Source of the DNA: Bradyrhizobium sp. AZCC 1693
GTDB lineage: Bacteria > Pseudomonadota > Alphaproteobacteria > Rhizobiales > Xanthobacteraceae
Direction: 5' to 3'
Length of the DNA stretch: 64,000 nt
NCBI RefSeq assembly: GCF_036924745.1
Contig: NZ_JAZHSD010000001.1
Span: 7,545,346 to 7,609,345, forward strand
Numbering within the stretch: the stretch's first letter is position 1; each line of letters begins with the position of its first letter. The position numbers were made by a program, and so were the translations under genes. Below are positions 45,343-55,291 of the stretch, piece after piece. Under the pieces are notes generated by a model. That model was not told the DNA's origin. It did not search any database and worked only from the letters and a program-made list of their open reading frames with translations.

Positions 45343-46392
45343 TTGCGGATCTTCGCGGGTGTACAGGCAATGCGCGGCGCTGCTGCGCTGTCGGTGGTCT
45401 GCGGACACGCAGTCAGCGCGCGACCCGATATGGTCGGGCCGGGTCTTGCCGAAGGCGCGCTCACGATTCTTGCAAGCGGCGTCGACATCTTCTTCGTTAT
45501 CTCCGGCTTCATCATCGCAAGCACGGCGGCGGCGCAACGCGACCCGTTGAATTTCGTCTTCAGACGAGCGGTTCGAATTTATCCGGTTTACTGGCTCGTG
45601 TTGCTGGCGGCGTTTGTCAGCTCATCCTGGATCGCTCTGTCGCCGGAGGAGCGTCCCGCGCTCGACTTCGGCCTCATCTTCGCGTGGACATATCCGAACT
45701 GGTACATCGGGCCGGCCTGGTCGATTGCTTTCGAGCTGCACTTCTATGCCGCAGTTGCCGCCATCCTCGCGATCGCGCCGAACCGGCTGTTCGAGCTGCT
45801 GTTCGCGGGGCTCGGCATGGTTGTTGTCGCTATCGTCTTCCGCCTGCAGCTTGGCATCTATTCCCATCCGCTGGTCCTGGAATTCGGTGCCGGCGTCGGC
45901 ATCGCCTATCTCCAGATGAACGGCGGATTGCGCTTTTCGCGCCGCATTCTGGCAGTTTCCGCAGGCCTGTTCGCGGTCGGCTGGTACTGGATCTTCGTGC
46001 ACGGATCGGCCGATCCGCAATTCGCACGCGTGGCGACCTATGGCCTTGGTGCGGGATTGCTCATCCATGCCGTGGTGTCTGCCGAGATCGAAGGGCAGTC
46101 CTTCTCGCCGATCCTGCAATGGTTCGGCAAGATTTCGTACTCGCTGTATATCGTCCACTACCTGGTGATGAAATGGATCGTCAACTTTACCGGGCTGTGG
46201 CTACTCTCTACGGCCGGGACAATCATCGCCAGCATCCTGCTCTCCATCGGTCTTGCCTCTGCCCTTCACATCATCATTGAGGCGCCGCTCATCAGTTGGG
46301 GCCGCAAATGGAGTCTGATGCGCCGCGACCAACAGACCTCGGATGTCCCGAGCCGGGAGGGCACCGTGCGTATTCCAGCACAGGCCGAATAG
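45343..46392 (+). CDS. Acyltransferase 3 family protein (ExoZ/OafA-like)
   Basis: 349 residues with about ten membrane helices. The opening IFAGVQAMRGAAALSVVCGH carries the family Arg and His. GVDIFFVISGFII and FVFRRAVRIYPVYW match ExoZ-type polysaccharide acetyltransferases. WFGKISYSLYIVHYLV is the conserved late helix. The start is TTG at 45343. The gene is flanked by two copies of a roughly 100-base repeat. Confidence 0.87.
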   Translation: MRIFAGVQAMRGAAALSVVCGHAVSARPDMVGPGLAEGALTILASGVDIFFVISGFIIASTAAAQRDPLNFVFRRAVRIYPVYWLVLLAAFVSSSWIALSPEERPALDFGLIFAWTYPNWYIGPAWSIAFELHFYAAVAAILAIAPNRLFELLFAGLGMVVVAIVFRLQLGIYSHPLVLEFGAGVGIAYLQMNGGLRFSRRILAVSAGLFAVGWYWIFVHGSADPQFARVATYGLGAGLLIHAVVSAEIEGQSFSPILQWFGKISYSLYIVHYLVMKWIVNFTGLWLLSTAGTIIASILLSIGLASALHIIIEAPLISWGRKWSLMRRDQQTSDVPSREGTVRIPAQAE

Positions 46393-46825
46393 ACAAATTC
46401 CGCGCGGGTTCCAGCGATGTCACGGGAATGCTCGACCGAGATGGTCTCGGTGCAAGTCGAGGATGGGAGCAAGCAAACTACCCGCTGCTACCGAGATCGA
46501 CCTTAGCCCCTGCGTTACTTTCAGGGTAGGACCGGCAGCTTAGCTCGATTACCTTGCTTGAGCTCAGTCCCGAGTGCGGCGGTATCTTCTCGTTTGCAGT
46601 ATTTGGTAAAGAGCGGCGATTTCCTCTGGGGTAAACTGAGAAATGATGTCTGGATGGCCAGCCCTCAGCACAGGATAGCGAGAGGCTCGAATCGCCGGCT
46701 AGATCTGATCAGCCTAACGGCCAGCAGGCGTGCCCGGACCGGTTGCACGCCACAAGCGGCCTGTTGTTTGATATTCCTCAAGACACGCGCAAGCACGAGC
46801 GCGATGATGGATGGGGAGGAGACGC
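46393..46825. other. Intergenic region holding repeat copy B
   Basis: It is 433 bases without a supported gene. It contains repeat copy B. The minus strand between about 46560 and 46740 gives pieces like HPDIISQFTPEEIAALYQIL when two frames are joined, hinting at a decayed gene. Confidence 0.4.
46649..46740. repeat. Unassigned direct repeat, copy B
   Basis: Second copy of the element at 45077-45180, in the same orientation, about ten bases shorter. The two enclose the acyltransferase gene. Confidence 0.65.
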
Positions 46826-47566
46826 GTGCGGCTGGCCATCTTTGCCGATATCCACGCCAACCGGCAGGCGTTTAGCACCTGCCTCGATTTCGCGCGCGCC
46901 CGTGGTGCGGAGCGGATCGTCTGCCTCGGCGATATCGTCGGCTATGGCGCCGATCCGGAATGGGCGGTCGATACGATGATGGACCTTGTTGCGGACGGCG
47001 CCGTTGCCGTCATGGGTAACCACGATCACGCGATCAGCACCCCGTCAGAAAGCATGAACGCCGTGGCCCAGGCCGCGATCGAGTGGACGCGCGGCAGGCT
47101 AAGCCGGCCGCAGCGGCGTTTTCTCGCCGAGTTGCCGCTGACGCGGCGGGAAGACGATCGCCTCTACGTGCATTCCGAAGCCTCGCATCCGGCGCGATGG
47201 CACTATGTGCGCGATACGCCGGACGCCGCGCGCAGCATTGCGGCGACCGATGCCCATGTCACCTTCTGTGGCCACATTCACCGGCCGGCGCTTTATTCGA
47301 TGTCATCGGCGGCCAAGATGACGAGCTTCATCCCCATATCCGATGTGCCGGTGCAATTGCTCGGCGGCCGGCGCTGGCTCGCCGTGCTCGGCTCGGTCGG
47401 GCAGCCGCGGGACGGCGACCCGGCGGCTTCGTTTGCGATGCTCGATACCACTTCCCGCGAGATCATCTATTGCCGCGTGCCTTACGATGTCGAGGCGGCG
47501 GCGGACCGAATCCGCGCCAACGGCCTGCCGCACTGGTTGGCCGATCGCTTGCTCATAGGGAAGTAA
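46826..47566 (+). CDS. Calcineurin-like metallophosphoesterase
   Basis: 246 residues starting at a GTG at 46826 that follows GGGGAGGAGA. Metal ligands are seen in IFADIHANRQA (Asp-x-His), RIVCLGDIVGYGADP (GD), AVMGNHDHAI (GNHD) and HVTFCGHIHRPALY (GHIH). It belongs to the YfcE/MJ0936-like phosphodiesterase or protein phosphatase group. The kinase-USP gene begins 3 bases after the stop, so it may reverse that kinase's phosphorylation. Confidence 0.92.
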   Translation: MRLAIFADIHANRQAFSTCLDFARARGAERIVCLGDIVGYGADPEWAVDTMMDLVADGAVAVMGNHDHAISTPSESMNAVAQAAIEWTRGRLSRPQRRFLAELPLTRREDDRLYVHSEASHPARWHYVRDTPDAARSIAATDAHVTFCGHIHRPALYSMSSAAKMTSFIPISDVPVQLLGGRRWLAVLGSVGQPRDGDPAASFAMLDTTSREIIYCRVPYDVEAAADRIRANGLPHWLADRLLIGK

Positions 47567-47569
47567 GGG

Positions 47570-48994
47570 ATGGCGAAGCCTGCAATCGCACCCGGCGCGG
47601 AACTTGACGGCTTCACCATCGGGGAGCGCGTTCACCACGGCGGCATGGCGACGCTGTGGACGGTGACCCATCCCGGCATCAATGTGCCGCTGTTGATGAA
47701 GGTCCCGCAGGTTGCCGAGGGCGAAGACCCGGCAGCCATCGTTAGCTTCGAGATGGAGCAGATGATCGTGCCGCGGCTGGCGGGTGTGCACGTGCCGGGC
47801 TGTTTCGGCACCGGCGATTTCGACTGGCAGCCTTACGTCGTCATGGAGCGCATTCCCGGCAAGACGCTCTATAGCCGGATCGACGAGTTGCCGCTTCCTT
47901 ACGAAGAGGCGAGGGTGATCGGGGGAAAGATCGCGACCGTGCTGGCCGATCTGCACCGGCAGAACGTCATTCACCACGACATCAAGCCGTCCAGCATCAT
48001 GTTCCGGCTATCGGGCGAATGCGTGCTGATCGATTTCGGCCTGTCGCATCACAACCAGTTGCCGGACCTGCTGCAGGAGGAATTTCGTCTGCCCTATGGC
48101 ACCGCGCCCTATATGGCGCCGGAGCGCCTGCTCGGCGTCCGCGACGATCCGCGCAGCGACCTGTTTTCACTCGGCGTGCTCTTGTATTTCTTCACCACCG
48201 GCGAGCGGCCGTTCGGCGAGAGCGAAACACTGCGCGGCATGCGCCGGAGGCTGTGGCGCGATCCCTATCCGCCGCGCAAGCTAAGAGCCGATTATCCGCC
48301 GTGGCTGCAGGAAATCGTGCTGCGGTGCCTCGAGATCGAGCCGGTGTGGCGGCATCCGACGGCGTCGCAACTGGCGTTCGAACTGGCCCATCCCGAACAG
48401 GTCAAGCTGACGGCGCGCGCAGAACGACTGCAGCGCGATCCGCTCTCTACGGTGTGGCGCCGCCGCTTCAATCGCGGCGTGACGCTGCCGCAGCCGAAAT
48501 CCGACGTCGCGGTCCAACTGGCGTCGGGACCGATCGTGGTCGTTGCGATCGACACCGAGGAGGCGTCGGGAACGCTCAACGAATGCCTGCGCCGCACCGC
48601 CGCACTGCTACTTTCGACACTGCCGTCGGCGCGGCTCGCCTGCCTCAACGTGCTCAAGCTCGGGCGCATCACCATCGACAGGACGCTCGACGAGCAGGGC
48701 AACAACAAGCATATCGATCGCATGGTCGCGCTGCGGCACTGGGCGCAGCCGCTGGAACTGGATGAAAGCCGGTTCACGGTGCACGTGCTGGAGGCCATCG
48801 ATCCCGCCGCCGCGATCCTGGAATTCACCAGGGTCAATCATGTCGATCACATCGTAATCGGCGCGCGGCAGAATTCGATGATGCGTACGTTGCTGGGCAG
48901 CGTGTCAGCCAAGGTCGCGGCCGAGGCCGCCTGCACCGTGACGGTGGTGCGGCCGCCGCGGTCGGCGACTGTGCCGGTGCAGGAAGGTGGCTAG
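47570..48994 (+). CDS. Serine/threonine protein kinase fused to universal stress protein domain
   Basis: 474 residues. Kinase domain about 10-270: MATLWTVTHPGINVPLLMKV has the catalytic Lys, VIHHDIKPSSIMFR the loop with HxD, VLIDFGLSHHNQ the DFG, and TAPYMAPERLLG the APE. UspA domain about 315-465: VVVAIDTEEASGTLNECLRR, and IVIGARQNSMMRTLLGSVSA, the ATP-binding G-x2-G-x9-G(S/T)-like region. No membrane helix is seen. It is cytoplasmic and likely operates with the phosphoesterase just before it. Confidence 0.93.
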   Translation: MAKPAIAPGAELDGFTIGERVHHGGMATLWTVTHPGINVPLLMKVPQVAEGEDPAAIVSFEMEQMIVPRLAGVHVPGCFGTGDFDWQPYVVMERIPGKTLYSRIDELPLPYEEARVIGGKIATVLADLHRQNVIHHDIKPSSIMFRLSGECVLIDFGLSHHNQLPDLLQEEFRLPYGTAPYMAPERLLGVRDDPRSDLFSLGVLLYFFTTGERPFGESETLRGMRRRLWRDPYPPRKLRADYPPWLQEIVLRCLEIEPVWRHPTASQLAFELAHPEQVKLTARAERLQRDPLSTVWRRRFNRGVTLPQPKSDVAVQLASGPIVVVAIDTEEASGTLNECLRRTAALLLSTLPSARLACLNVLKLGRITIDRTLDEQGNNKHIDRMVALRHWAQPLELDESRFTVHVLEAIDPAAAILEFTRVNHVDHIVIGARQNSMMRTLLGSVSAKVAAEAACTVTVVRPPRSATVPVQEGG

Positions 48995-49017
48995 GGCCGG
49001 ATCAGCAGCGCGTGCGC

Positions 49018-49398
49018 TCAGTCGAGGGTCTGGACGGGCGGCAGCTTGCTGGCTGAACGCGGCGGGTTCGGCACAGGATAGCTGGTGGCGCGGCCGCTCC
49101 GTTCTGCCTGACCGGCGGAGTTGGCTGCAGGGCTTACGGCTTCCGCCCGGGCGCCGCGCACGCTGTCCCTTGAGGACTGCCTGCGGTGCCGCGACGAGCG
49201 CGAGCCTTCCAGTCCCCACGACCGCGATATCGAAGGCCCCGCCGTATAGCCGACGAAGGCGCCGGCGACGGCCCCGACTGGGCCAAGCACGACCGCACCG
49301 GCTACCGCGCCCAGTGCGGCATCGCCAGCGCGCTGCGCGAGCGCGGCGGAGGGCGCGAGTACCAGGAGCATGGCGGCTGCGGTGTAGGCCTTGATCAT
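49018..49398 (-). CDS. Exported glycine-zipper protein
   Basis: 126 residues. The signal peptide (AAAMLLVLAPSAALAQ) is followed by a glycine-zipper run GAVAGAVVLGPVGAVAGAFV. A disordered, Ser/Arg-rich tail ends in PVQTLD. The ATG at 49398 gives the proper signal; longer frames are not supported. It may be a small outer-envelope protein; the role is unknown. The 298 bases to rpe hold nothing I recognise. Confidence 0.65.
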   Translation of the reverse strand: MIKAYTAAAMLLVLAPSAALAQRAGDAALGAVAGAVVLGPVGAVAGAFVGYTAGPSISRSWGLEGSRSSRHRRQSSRDSVRGARAEAVSPAANSAGQAERSGRATSYPVPNPPRSASKLPPVQTLD

Positions 49399-49696
49399 AT
49401 TTTCGTCCCATCCGTGAAAGGCGGGATGCTGGTCTGCCTTTATGGCGAGATGCGTGAAGCTTTGTGGCCGGAGCGTGGACTTTCGGGTTCCGTGGCCCGC
49501 AGGCACGCCTGCTGTGGCTTTCCTGCTCGCTACTCGCTGCGACGCACGCGCTCGCCGGGTTGAAGTGCTTCGGTCAATAGCCGGCGTAAGCCCAAGGAAA
49601 ATATCGCGGAAAATATCGTGTATCGGAGTTCATTCATGCCTGGTTGGTCGTGCCGGCATAAGGAGTGGTTCGGCGCGCGGGACACGCTTGTGCGCG

Positions 49697-50398
49697 TCAG
49701 ACCGCTTCGCCGCGCGCCAGCGCCGCCGCGTGACGGATGGCGGAAATGTTGGTCTTGTAGGCCTCCAATGTGCCGCCCTTGAACACCGCGGAGCCCGCGA
49801 CCAGCGCGTTCGCGCCGGCGGCGGCCAACTGTCCCGCGACATCCGGCGCCACGCCGCCATCGACCTCGATGTCGATCGGACGTCCCGCGGTCATCGCCCT
49901 GATGTCGCTGACCTTGCCGAGCGCGGATTTGATGAAGGCCTGGCCGCCGAAGCCGGGATTGACCGACATGACAAGCACCAGATCGATCAGGTCGATGACA
50001 TATTCGATCGCGCTCGCCGGCGTGCCCGGATTGAGCGAGACGCCGGCCTTCTTGCCGAGCGCGCGGATCGCCTGCAGCGAGCGATGCAGATGCGGGCCTG
50101 CCTCGGCATGCACGGTGATATGATCGCAGCCGGCTTTTGCAAACGCTTCGAGATAGGGGTCGCAAGGCGAGATCATCAGGTGGGCGTCAAAAATCTTCTT
50201 GGTGTGCGGGCGCATCGCCTTGATGACGTCGGGGCCGTAGGAAATGTTGGGCACGAAATGCCCGTCCATCACGTCGAGATGGATCCAGTCGGCGCCCGCC
50301 GCGTCCACGGCGCGGACTTCTTCGCCCAGTTTGGCGAAATCCGCCGCCAGGATCGATGGCGCGATGACCAGGGGACGCGACGCAAATTGCTGAGACAT
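49697..50398 (-). CDS. rpe: Ribulose-phosphate 3-epimerase
   Basis: A 233-residue TIM barrel interconverting ribulose- and xylulose-5-phosphate for the pentose and Calvin cycles. Signatures are [37 protein letters not shown] (metal His and Asp), [16 protein letters not shown] and [14 protein letters not shown] at 50398 is the family start. It is monocistronic here. Confidence 0.96.
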   Translation of the reverse strand: MSQQFASRPLVIAPSILAADFAKLGEEVRAVDAAGADWIHLDVMDGHFVPNISYGPDVIKAMRPHTKKIFDAHLMISPCDPYLEAFAKAGCDHITVHAEAGPHLHRSLQAIRALGKKAGVSLNPGTPASAIEYVIDLIDLVLVMSVNPGFGGQAFIKSALGKVSDIRAMTAGRPIDIEVDGGVAPDVAGQLAAAGANALVAGSAVFKGGTLEAYKTNISAIRHAAALARGEAV

Positions 50399-50659
50399 GT
50401 GCGCTTTCCCAAATCTCTTCGAGGGGCGGAATGGCCCCGCGTAACATGGGGGGAGGGCCGGGGGCAATGCGGCGGGTCTCGCTCTCCTGTGGGCGGGAAA
50501 AATCTGCCGCGGCGGGCAGCTATTGCCGGGTTGCCGGACGGAATCGGATGCAGGAAAGCCTGGTTTTATTGGGTTTTTCTGAATGGCACGGCGCTTGCTG
50601 AGAAAGGGCCACGTACGAACTGTCGGCCGCCATGCATTCGGCCTTGTTGGAGTTCTGCC

Positions 50660-51418
50660 ATGTTCTTTGCTCTGGGCGCTGCGTCATCGGCCCTCGATGC
50701 CCTCAAGGCGCTGACATCGTCGAAATCGTCTGCGAAAACCACCGGCGTCAGCCAGGACGCTGCAAGCACGTTCGGTCTGTCATCCTCGAATGGTTCGGCT
50801 TCGATCGGCACGGGAACTGGCTCGGGCGGCAGCGGCTGTTCGCAGATTTCGCCGGAAACCATGAGCGCGCTGCTCGACGCACAGAGCCAGTCCTCGGCAG
50901 GATCGACAACGGCGTCCAAGAGCCGCTCCGCCGCGCTGAAGGACCTGTTCGGCCAGATCGATGGCGACGGCGACGGCAAGATCAGCAAGGAAGAATTCGA
51001 AACTGCGCTCGGCGCCGGGGGTACCAATCTCACGCAGGCCGACAGCGTGTTCGGCAAGCTTGACAAGGACGGCGACGGTTCGGTCAGTCTCAAGGAGCTG
51101 GCGTCGGCGCTGAAGGGCGGCAAGAAGCACCACCACGATCAGGCGAGCAACGCTGCCGGCAACGACGACGGATCAAATTCCGATCCGTTGTCGCAGGCGC
51201 TGCAGGGCGCTTCCACCACCTCCGTCACCAACAGCGACGGTTCGGTGACGACATCGCTGACCTATGCGGACGGATCGAAGGTGACGATGACGTCGGCCGC
51301 GGGAAAAAGCTCATCCACATCAGCGGCATCGTCCTACAATTTCATCGAGCAGATGATCCAGCGGCAGGCCCAGCAGATTTCATCGGCCGCCACTTCATCG
51401 CTCTCGGTGAGCGTCTGA
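50660..51418 (+). CDS. EF-hand calcium-binding protein
   Basis: 252 residues. Two EF-hands lie in the middle, at about residues 101-112 and 139-150: [20 protein letters not shown] and [20 protein letters not shown], each with the full DxDxDG ligand set. Ser/Gly-rich disordered stretches flank them, and a His run (KKHHHD) follows the second. There is no clear signal peptide; the start [20 protein letters not shown] is weakly hydrophobic. The ATG at 50660 begins the coherent part. Function is unknown beyond calcium binding. Confidence 0.82.
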   Translation: MFFALGAASSALDALKALTSSKSSAKTTGVSQDAASTFGLSSSNGSASIGTGTGSGGSGCSQISPETMSALLDAQSQSSAGSTTASKSRSAALKDLFGQIDGDGDGKISKEEFETALGAGGTNLTQADSVFGKLDKDGDGSVSLKELASALKGGKKHHHDQASNAAGNDDGSNSDPLSQALQGASTTSVTNSDGSVTTSLTYADGSKVTMTSAAGKSSSTSAASSYNFIEQMIQRQAQQISSAATSSLSVSV

Positions 51419-51453
51419 ACACAAGACCCGGCGAGATCCCTTCGGACTGCGAC

Positions 51454-52527
51454 CTAGCCGAAGCGATCGCTCCACGCCGGTAGCGCACCCAGAAAGGGTA
51501 GCGCGGTCGCGCTATGGACGCCGCGCGCGATCGCACGCGCGACCGTGTTGGCGGCCACCATGCCGAGTTCGGTGAGGCCGGACAGCGGATCGATCGGCTT
51601 CTTGCCGGTCGCGGCGGCATAGACCACGTCGCCATCCGTCGTGGCATGGACGGGATAGATGGCGCGCGCCATGCCGGTGTGCGCGATCATCGCCAGCCGC
51701 TTGGCCTGCGCTTTTGTCAGCACGGCGTCTGTGACCACGACCACCAGCGTGGTGTTTTCCGAAGACGCCGCAGCCGGGCCGCCCTTGAGGCGTGCGCTCA
51801 GCATGTCCGGCGTGAACGCGGGCGGCAGTCCGCGCCCGCCAAATTCGTTGGCGGTTTCGAACGGCGCCGCCCAGAACCATGGCCCGTCGCCGACCGTCAC
51901 GCTGCCGACGGCGTTGACGACGGCGAGGGCCCCGACGGTGACGCCGCCTTCGGTTTGCGCGGAAGCCGAGCCAAGGCCGCCCTTCAAATTGGCAGTCGTC
52001 GCGCCGAGGCCGGCACCGACGCTGCCCAGCGCGAAATCGCCGCTCGCCGCACATGCCGCGGCGTAGCCGAGATCGCGATAGGGCGGGAAGCGTCCCCATG
52101 CCTTGTTGCCGCCGTTGAGCAGATCGAAGCAGATCGCGCCCGGAACGATCGGAATAACCGCCTCGCGGATTCTTAGCCCGCGGCCCTGTTCGGCAAGCCA
52201 GGCTTGTACGCCGCCGGCGGCATCCAGTCCGAGCGCCGAGCCGCCGGAAAGCGCGATGGCGTCGATCGCCTCGACCGTACTCTCGGGTTTGAGCATCGCG
52301 TCATCACGGGTGCCGGGGCCGCCGCCGCGCACGTCAATGGATGCCACCGCGGGAGTGTCGAAAATGATCGCGGTGACGCCGGAGGCGATGGCCGCGTCGT
52401 GGGCGTGGCCGACGCTAACGCCGGCAATATCGGTGAGCAGGTTTTTCAAGGCGCCGGTCCGTGGGGGGCTGCATCGATCTGGGTGTCCCACGGATATATC
52501 AGCCGCCGGGAATGCTTCAACTGGCAA
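51454..52527 (-). CDS. P1/S58-family (DmpA-like) peptidase
   Basis: About 357 residues from a TTG at 52527, or 331 from TTG 52449, which starts directly before NLLTDIAGVSVGHAHD. Family blocks are VRGGGPGTRDD, IDAIALSGGSALGLDAAGGV and GVTVGALAVVNAVG. The autoproteolysis site and nucleophile region is ENTTLVVVVTDAV. Members are beta-aminopeptidases or amide hydrolases that self-cleave. The longer start would overlap the hybrid kinase stop by 11 bases. Confidence 0.85.
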   Translation of the reverse strand: MPVEAFPAADISVGHPDRCSPPRTGALKNLLTDIAGVSVGHAHDAAIASGVTAIIFDTPAVASIDVRGGGPGTRDDAMLKPESTVEAIDAIALSGGSALGLDAAGGVQAWLAEQGRGLRIREAVIPIVPGAICFDLLNGGNKAWGRFPPYRDLGYAAACAASGDFALGSVGAGLGATTANLKGGLGSASAQTEGGVTVGALAVVNAVGSVTVGDGPWFWAAPFETANEFGGRGLPPAFTPDMLSARLKGGPAAASSENTTLVVVVTDAVLTKAQAKRLAMIAHTGMARAIYPVHATTDGDVVYAAATGKKPIDPLSGLTELGMVAANTVARAIARGVHSATALPFLGALPAWSDRFG

Positions 52528-55291
52528 GCGCCAGCCTGATCATCCTGGCAAGCTCGGACTTGCGATAGGGCTTTGCCAGCAGCAGCACGCCTGAATCCAG
52601 CCGGCCGTGATGGACGATGGCATTTTCGGTATAGCCCGAGGTGAACAGCGTCTTGAGGCCCGGCTGCCGCTTCAGGGCCTCGTCGACCAGTTGGCGGCCG
52701 TTCATGTTGCCGGGCATGATCACGTCGGTGAAAAGCAGGTCGATGGTGGCGACATTGTCGACGATCTGCAGGGCGTCGGAAGCGTTGGCCGCCTCGAGCG
52801 TGGTGTAGCCCAGGCTCTCGATCTGGGTCATCACGTAGCGGCGCACCAGCGAATCGTCCTCGACGACGAGGACGGTTTCGATGCCGCCTTCGATGTCAGC
52901 CGAGACCTGCGCTTCCGCGGCGGTCTGGTGCAGTCCCGTGGCCCGCGGCAGGTAGATCTTGACGGACGTGCCGTGGCCTTCCTCGCTGTAGATATTGACG
53001 TGTCCGCCCGACTGCTTGACGAAGCCGAACACCATGCTGAGGCCAAGGCCGGTGCCTCGGCCGACCTCCTTGGTCGTGAAAAAGGGTTCGAATACCCGTT
53101 CGAGCAGCGCGGGCGGGATTCCGGAGCCGGTGTCGCTGACCGCGATCATCACATAATTGCCGGGCGCGACCTCGCTGTGCAGGCTCGCGTAGTTTTCGTC
53201 GAGAAAGACGTTGCTGGTCTCGAGCGCGAGCTTGCCGCCATTGGGCATGGCGTCGCGCGCGTTGATTGCCAGATTGAGCACGGCCGCGGCGAGCTGGTTC
53301 GGATCGGCCAGCGCGGTCCATGCATCCTCGGCCAGAAGCGGCGTGATTTCGATGTTTTCGCCAAGCGTCGGGTGCAGCAGCTTCGCGGACTCCAGCACCA
53401 GCGCGTTGACGTCGACTTCAACAGGCTGCAGCGGCTGCTTGCGGGCAAAGGCAAGGAGATGCCTGGTCAGGTTGGCGCCGCGTTCGGCGGCTTCGTCGAT
53501 CAGCTTGGCGACGGCGGCGAGCTGGGGCTGATCGGCGACGGCTTCTTCCAGAATGCCGATGGTGCCTGTGATCACCGTCAGGATGTTGTTGAAGTCGTGC
53601 GCGACGCCACCCGTGAGCTGGCCGACCGCATCCATCTTCTGCGCATGCCGCAACTGCGCTTCCGCGGCCTGCTTTTCGGTCAGGTCTCTCCCGATGAAGA
53701 AGTGGCGGCGGACCGGCTCCGACCAGTTTCCGGTCCAGTTCAGCGCGACGGCCTTGCCCTCCTTGTTGACATAGCGCGTCTCGAAATTGCGCTTGCTTTG
53801 CCCACGTCGTCCCGCCCGCATCTCTCTGCGGGTGTGTTCGAGATCGTCGGGGTGAATGAATTCGATCGCGCTGCGTCCGACCATGTCCGACGGCTGATAG
53901 CCGAGAATGGCGGTGACGCTCGGGCTGACCTGGATGAAGTTGCCGGCGGAGTCGGTGACGAAGATCAGGTCGTTCGAGGATTCGAAGATGCGCCGCCGCT
54001 CCTCGATTTCCTGGTTGAGCGCATCCTCCGTCCGCTTGCTTTCGGTGATGTCGCGCGCGGTCTTGGAGATGCCGATGATCTTGCCGGAGGCCGAGCGGAT
54101 CGGGGAGATGCTCAGCGAAACGTCGAGGGTGCGGCCGTCCTTGTGCACGCGCGACGTCTCGAAAGGTTCAACCGGCTCGCCCCGGCGGGTCCGTTCGATG
54201 ATATTGCGTACATCGTCCTGCCGGTCCGGGGGGACGATGATGTTGATGCTCTTGCCGATCGCCTCCGCCGCCGTGAAGCCGAACAGGCGTTCGGCGGCGC
54301 CGTTCCAGCCGGTAATGGTGCCATCAAGCAATTTGGTGATGATGGCGTCGTTGGACGATTCCACGACCGCGCTGAACAGGCTTTCGCGTTCGGTGCGCAG
54401 ACGTCGCTCGGAGGCGGCTTCCCGGCGGACCATTCCGAGCAGGCGAGCCAGCTTGGCCTGCAGGCCGACATTGTCGACCAGCAGGACGGCGAGCACGAAG
54501 CTCGCGGCGGAAAGGCCGTAGATGCGGCCGAGATAGAAGCCGACGTCGAATCGCGCCACGTTCAGGATCGCCGACAGGGCGATGTCGAACAGCCAGGCGC
54601 ACATCACCACCATCAGCCAGACGTCGAGGACGAAGTGCGGCCTGCGAAGCCACAGCACCACCAACGCAGCGAAGCTGAGGCACCATACGGTCGAGACCAC
54701 GGCGAGCATGACGGGCGTGTAATGGCCGCCGCTCAGCAGAATCGGTAGCCGGTCGTGTTGCCCGGTGACGATCCAGGTGAACGCGGCCATCGCGACACTG
54801 ACCGCAATGATACTTGTAACGACTGCCGCGCCGGTCGAGCCCTGTACCTTCGGCTCGTTGGCCCTTGCCTTCAGCAAGGCATAGCCGAGGACGAGCAGCG
54901 GAAATACGCCGTGCCAGATCATGTAGAGCCAGACGGTGGTCTGCGTTCCCGCGCCGAGCAGCCCGCCGGGCGCGAACAGGCCGGGAAAGGTCAGGGCGTG
55001 GACGATGGCCGCCATGGCCGTAAACAAATATCCGCTGGCGAGCAGCAGCAGCGCCCGCGAGCGGGAAACCGCGAACTGCGAAAACAGCAGGACGGCGGTG
55101 ATCAGGTCGTTGATGGCCAGCGCGGACTGATAGCTCGCAATGAATGCCGGGATCGGAGTAAGCGCCACGCCGGCAAACGGCACGGCGCAGACGAACAGCA
55201 CGGCCGAGACAACGACGACGGCGAGTGCGGGCATGCGATCGCGGCGGGTCGCCGGCATGTTCGAAAGAAAGATGTTGCGCTCGTCACCCAT
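52517..55291 (-). CDS. Hybrid sensor histidine kinase with MASE4-like membrane domain
   Basis: 924 residues from the ATG at 55291. About eight membrane helices (to about residue 275; INDLITAVLLFSQFAVSRSR fits MASE4) are followed by two PAS domains (VESSNDAIITKLLDGTITGW; FESSNDLIFVTDSAGNFIQV). HisKA is GQLTGGVAHDFNNILTVITG with the phospho-His, then HATPase (FFTTKEVGRGTGLGLSMVFG). A C-terminal receiver carries Asp in IDLLFTDVIMPGNMNG. It is divergent from a single-domain receiver gene. Confidence 0.93.
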   Translation of the reverse strand: MGDERNIFLSNMPATRRDRMPALAVVVVSAVLFVCAVPFAGVALTPIPAFIASYQSALAINDLITAVLLFSQFAVSRSRALLLLASGYLFTAMAAIVHALTFPGLFAPGGLLGAGTQTTVWLYMIWHGVFPLLVLGYALLKARANEPKVQGSTGAAVVTSIIAVSVAMAAFTWIVTGQHDRLPILLSGGHYTPVMLAVVSTVWCLSFAALVVLWLRRPHFVLDVWLMVVMCAWLFDIALSAILNVARFDVGFYLGRIYGLSAASFVLAVLLVDNVGLQAKLARLLGMVRREAASERRLRTERESLFSAVVESSNDAIITKLLDGTITGWNGAAERLFGFTAAEAIGKSINIIVPPDRQDDVRNIIERTRRGEPVEPFETSRVHKDGRTLDVSLSISPIRSASGKIIGISKTARDITESKRTEDALNQEIEERRRIFESSNDLIFVTDSAGNFIQVSPSVTAILGYQPSDMVGRSAIEFIHPDDLEHTRREMRAGRRGQSKRNFETRYVNKEGKAVALNWTGNWSEPVRRHFFIGRDLTEKQAAEAQLRHAQKMDAVGQLTGGVAHDFNNILTVITGTIGILEEAVADQPQLAAVAKLIDEAAERGANLTRHLLAFARKQPLQPVEVDVNALVLESAKLLHPTLGENIEITPLLAEDAWTALADPNQLAAAVLNLAINARDAMPNGGKLALETSNVFLDENYASLHSEVAPGNYVMIAVSDTGSGIPPALLERVFEPFFTTKEVGRGTGLGLSMVFGFVKQSGGHVNIYSEEGHGTSVKIYLPRATGLHQTAAEAQVSADIEGGIETVLVVEDDSLVRRYVMTQIESLGYTTLEAANASDALQIVDNVATIDLLFTDVIMPGNMNGRQLVDEALKRQPGLKTLFTSGYTENAIVHHGRLDSGVLLLAKPYRKSELARMIRLALAS

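Noticed and set aside
49442..50659. Upstream extension of the EF-hand frame
   Set aside because: It is antisense to rpe and has no coherent domain; the real protein starts at 50660.
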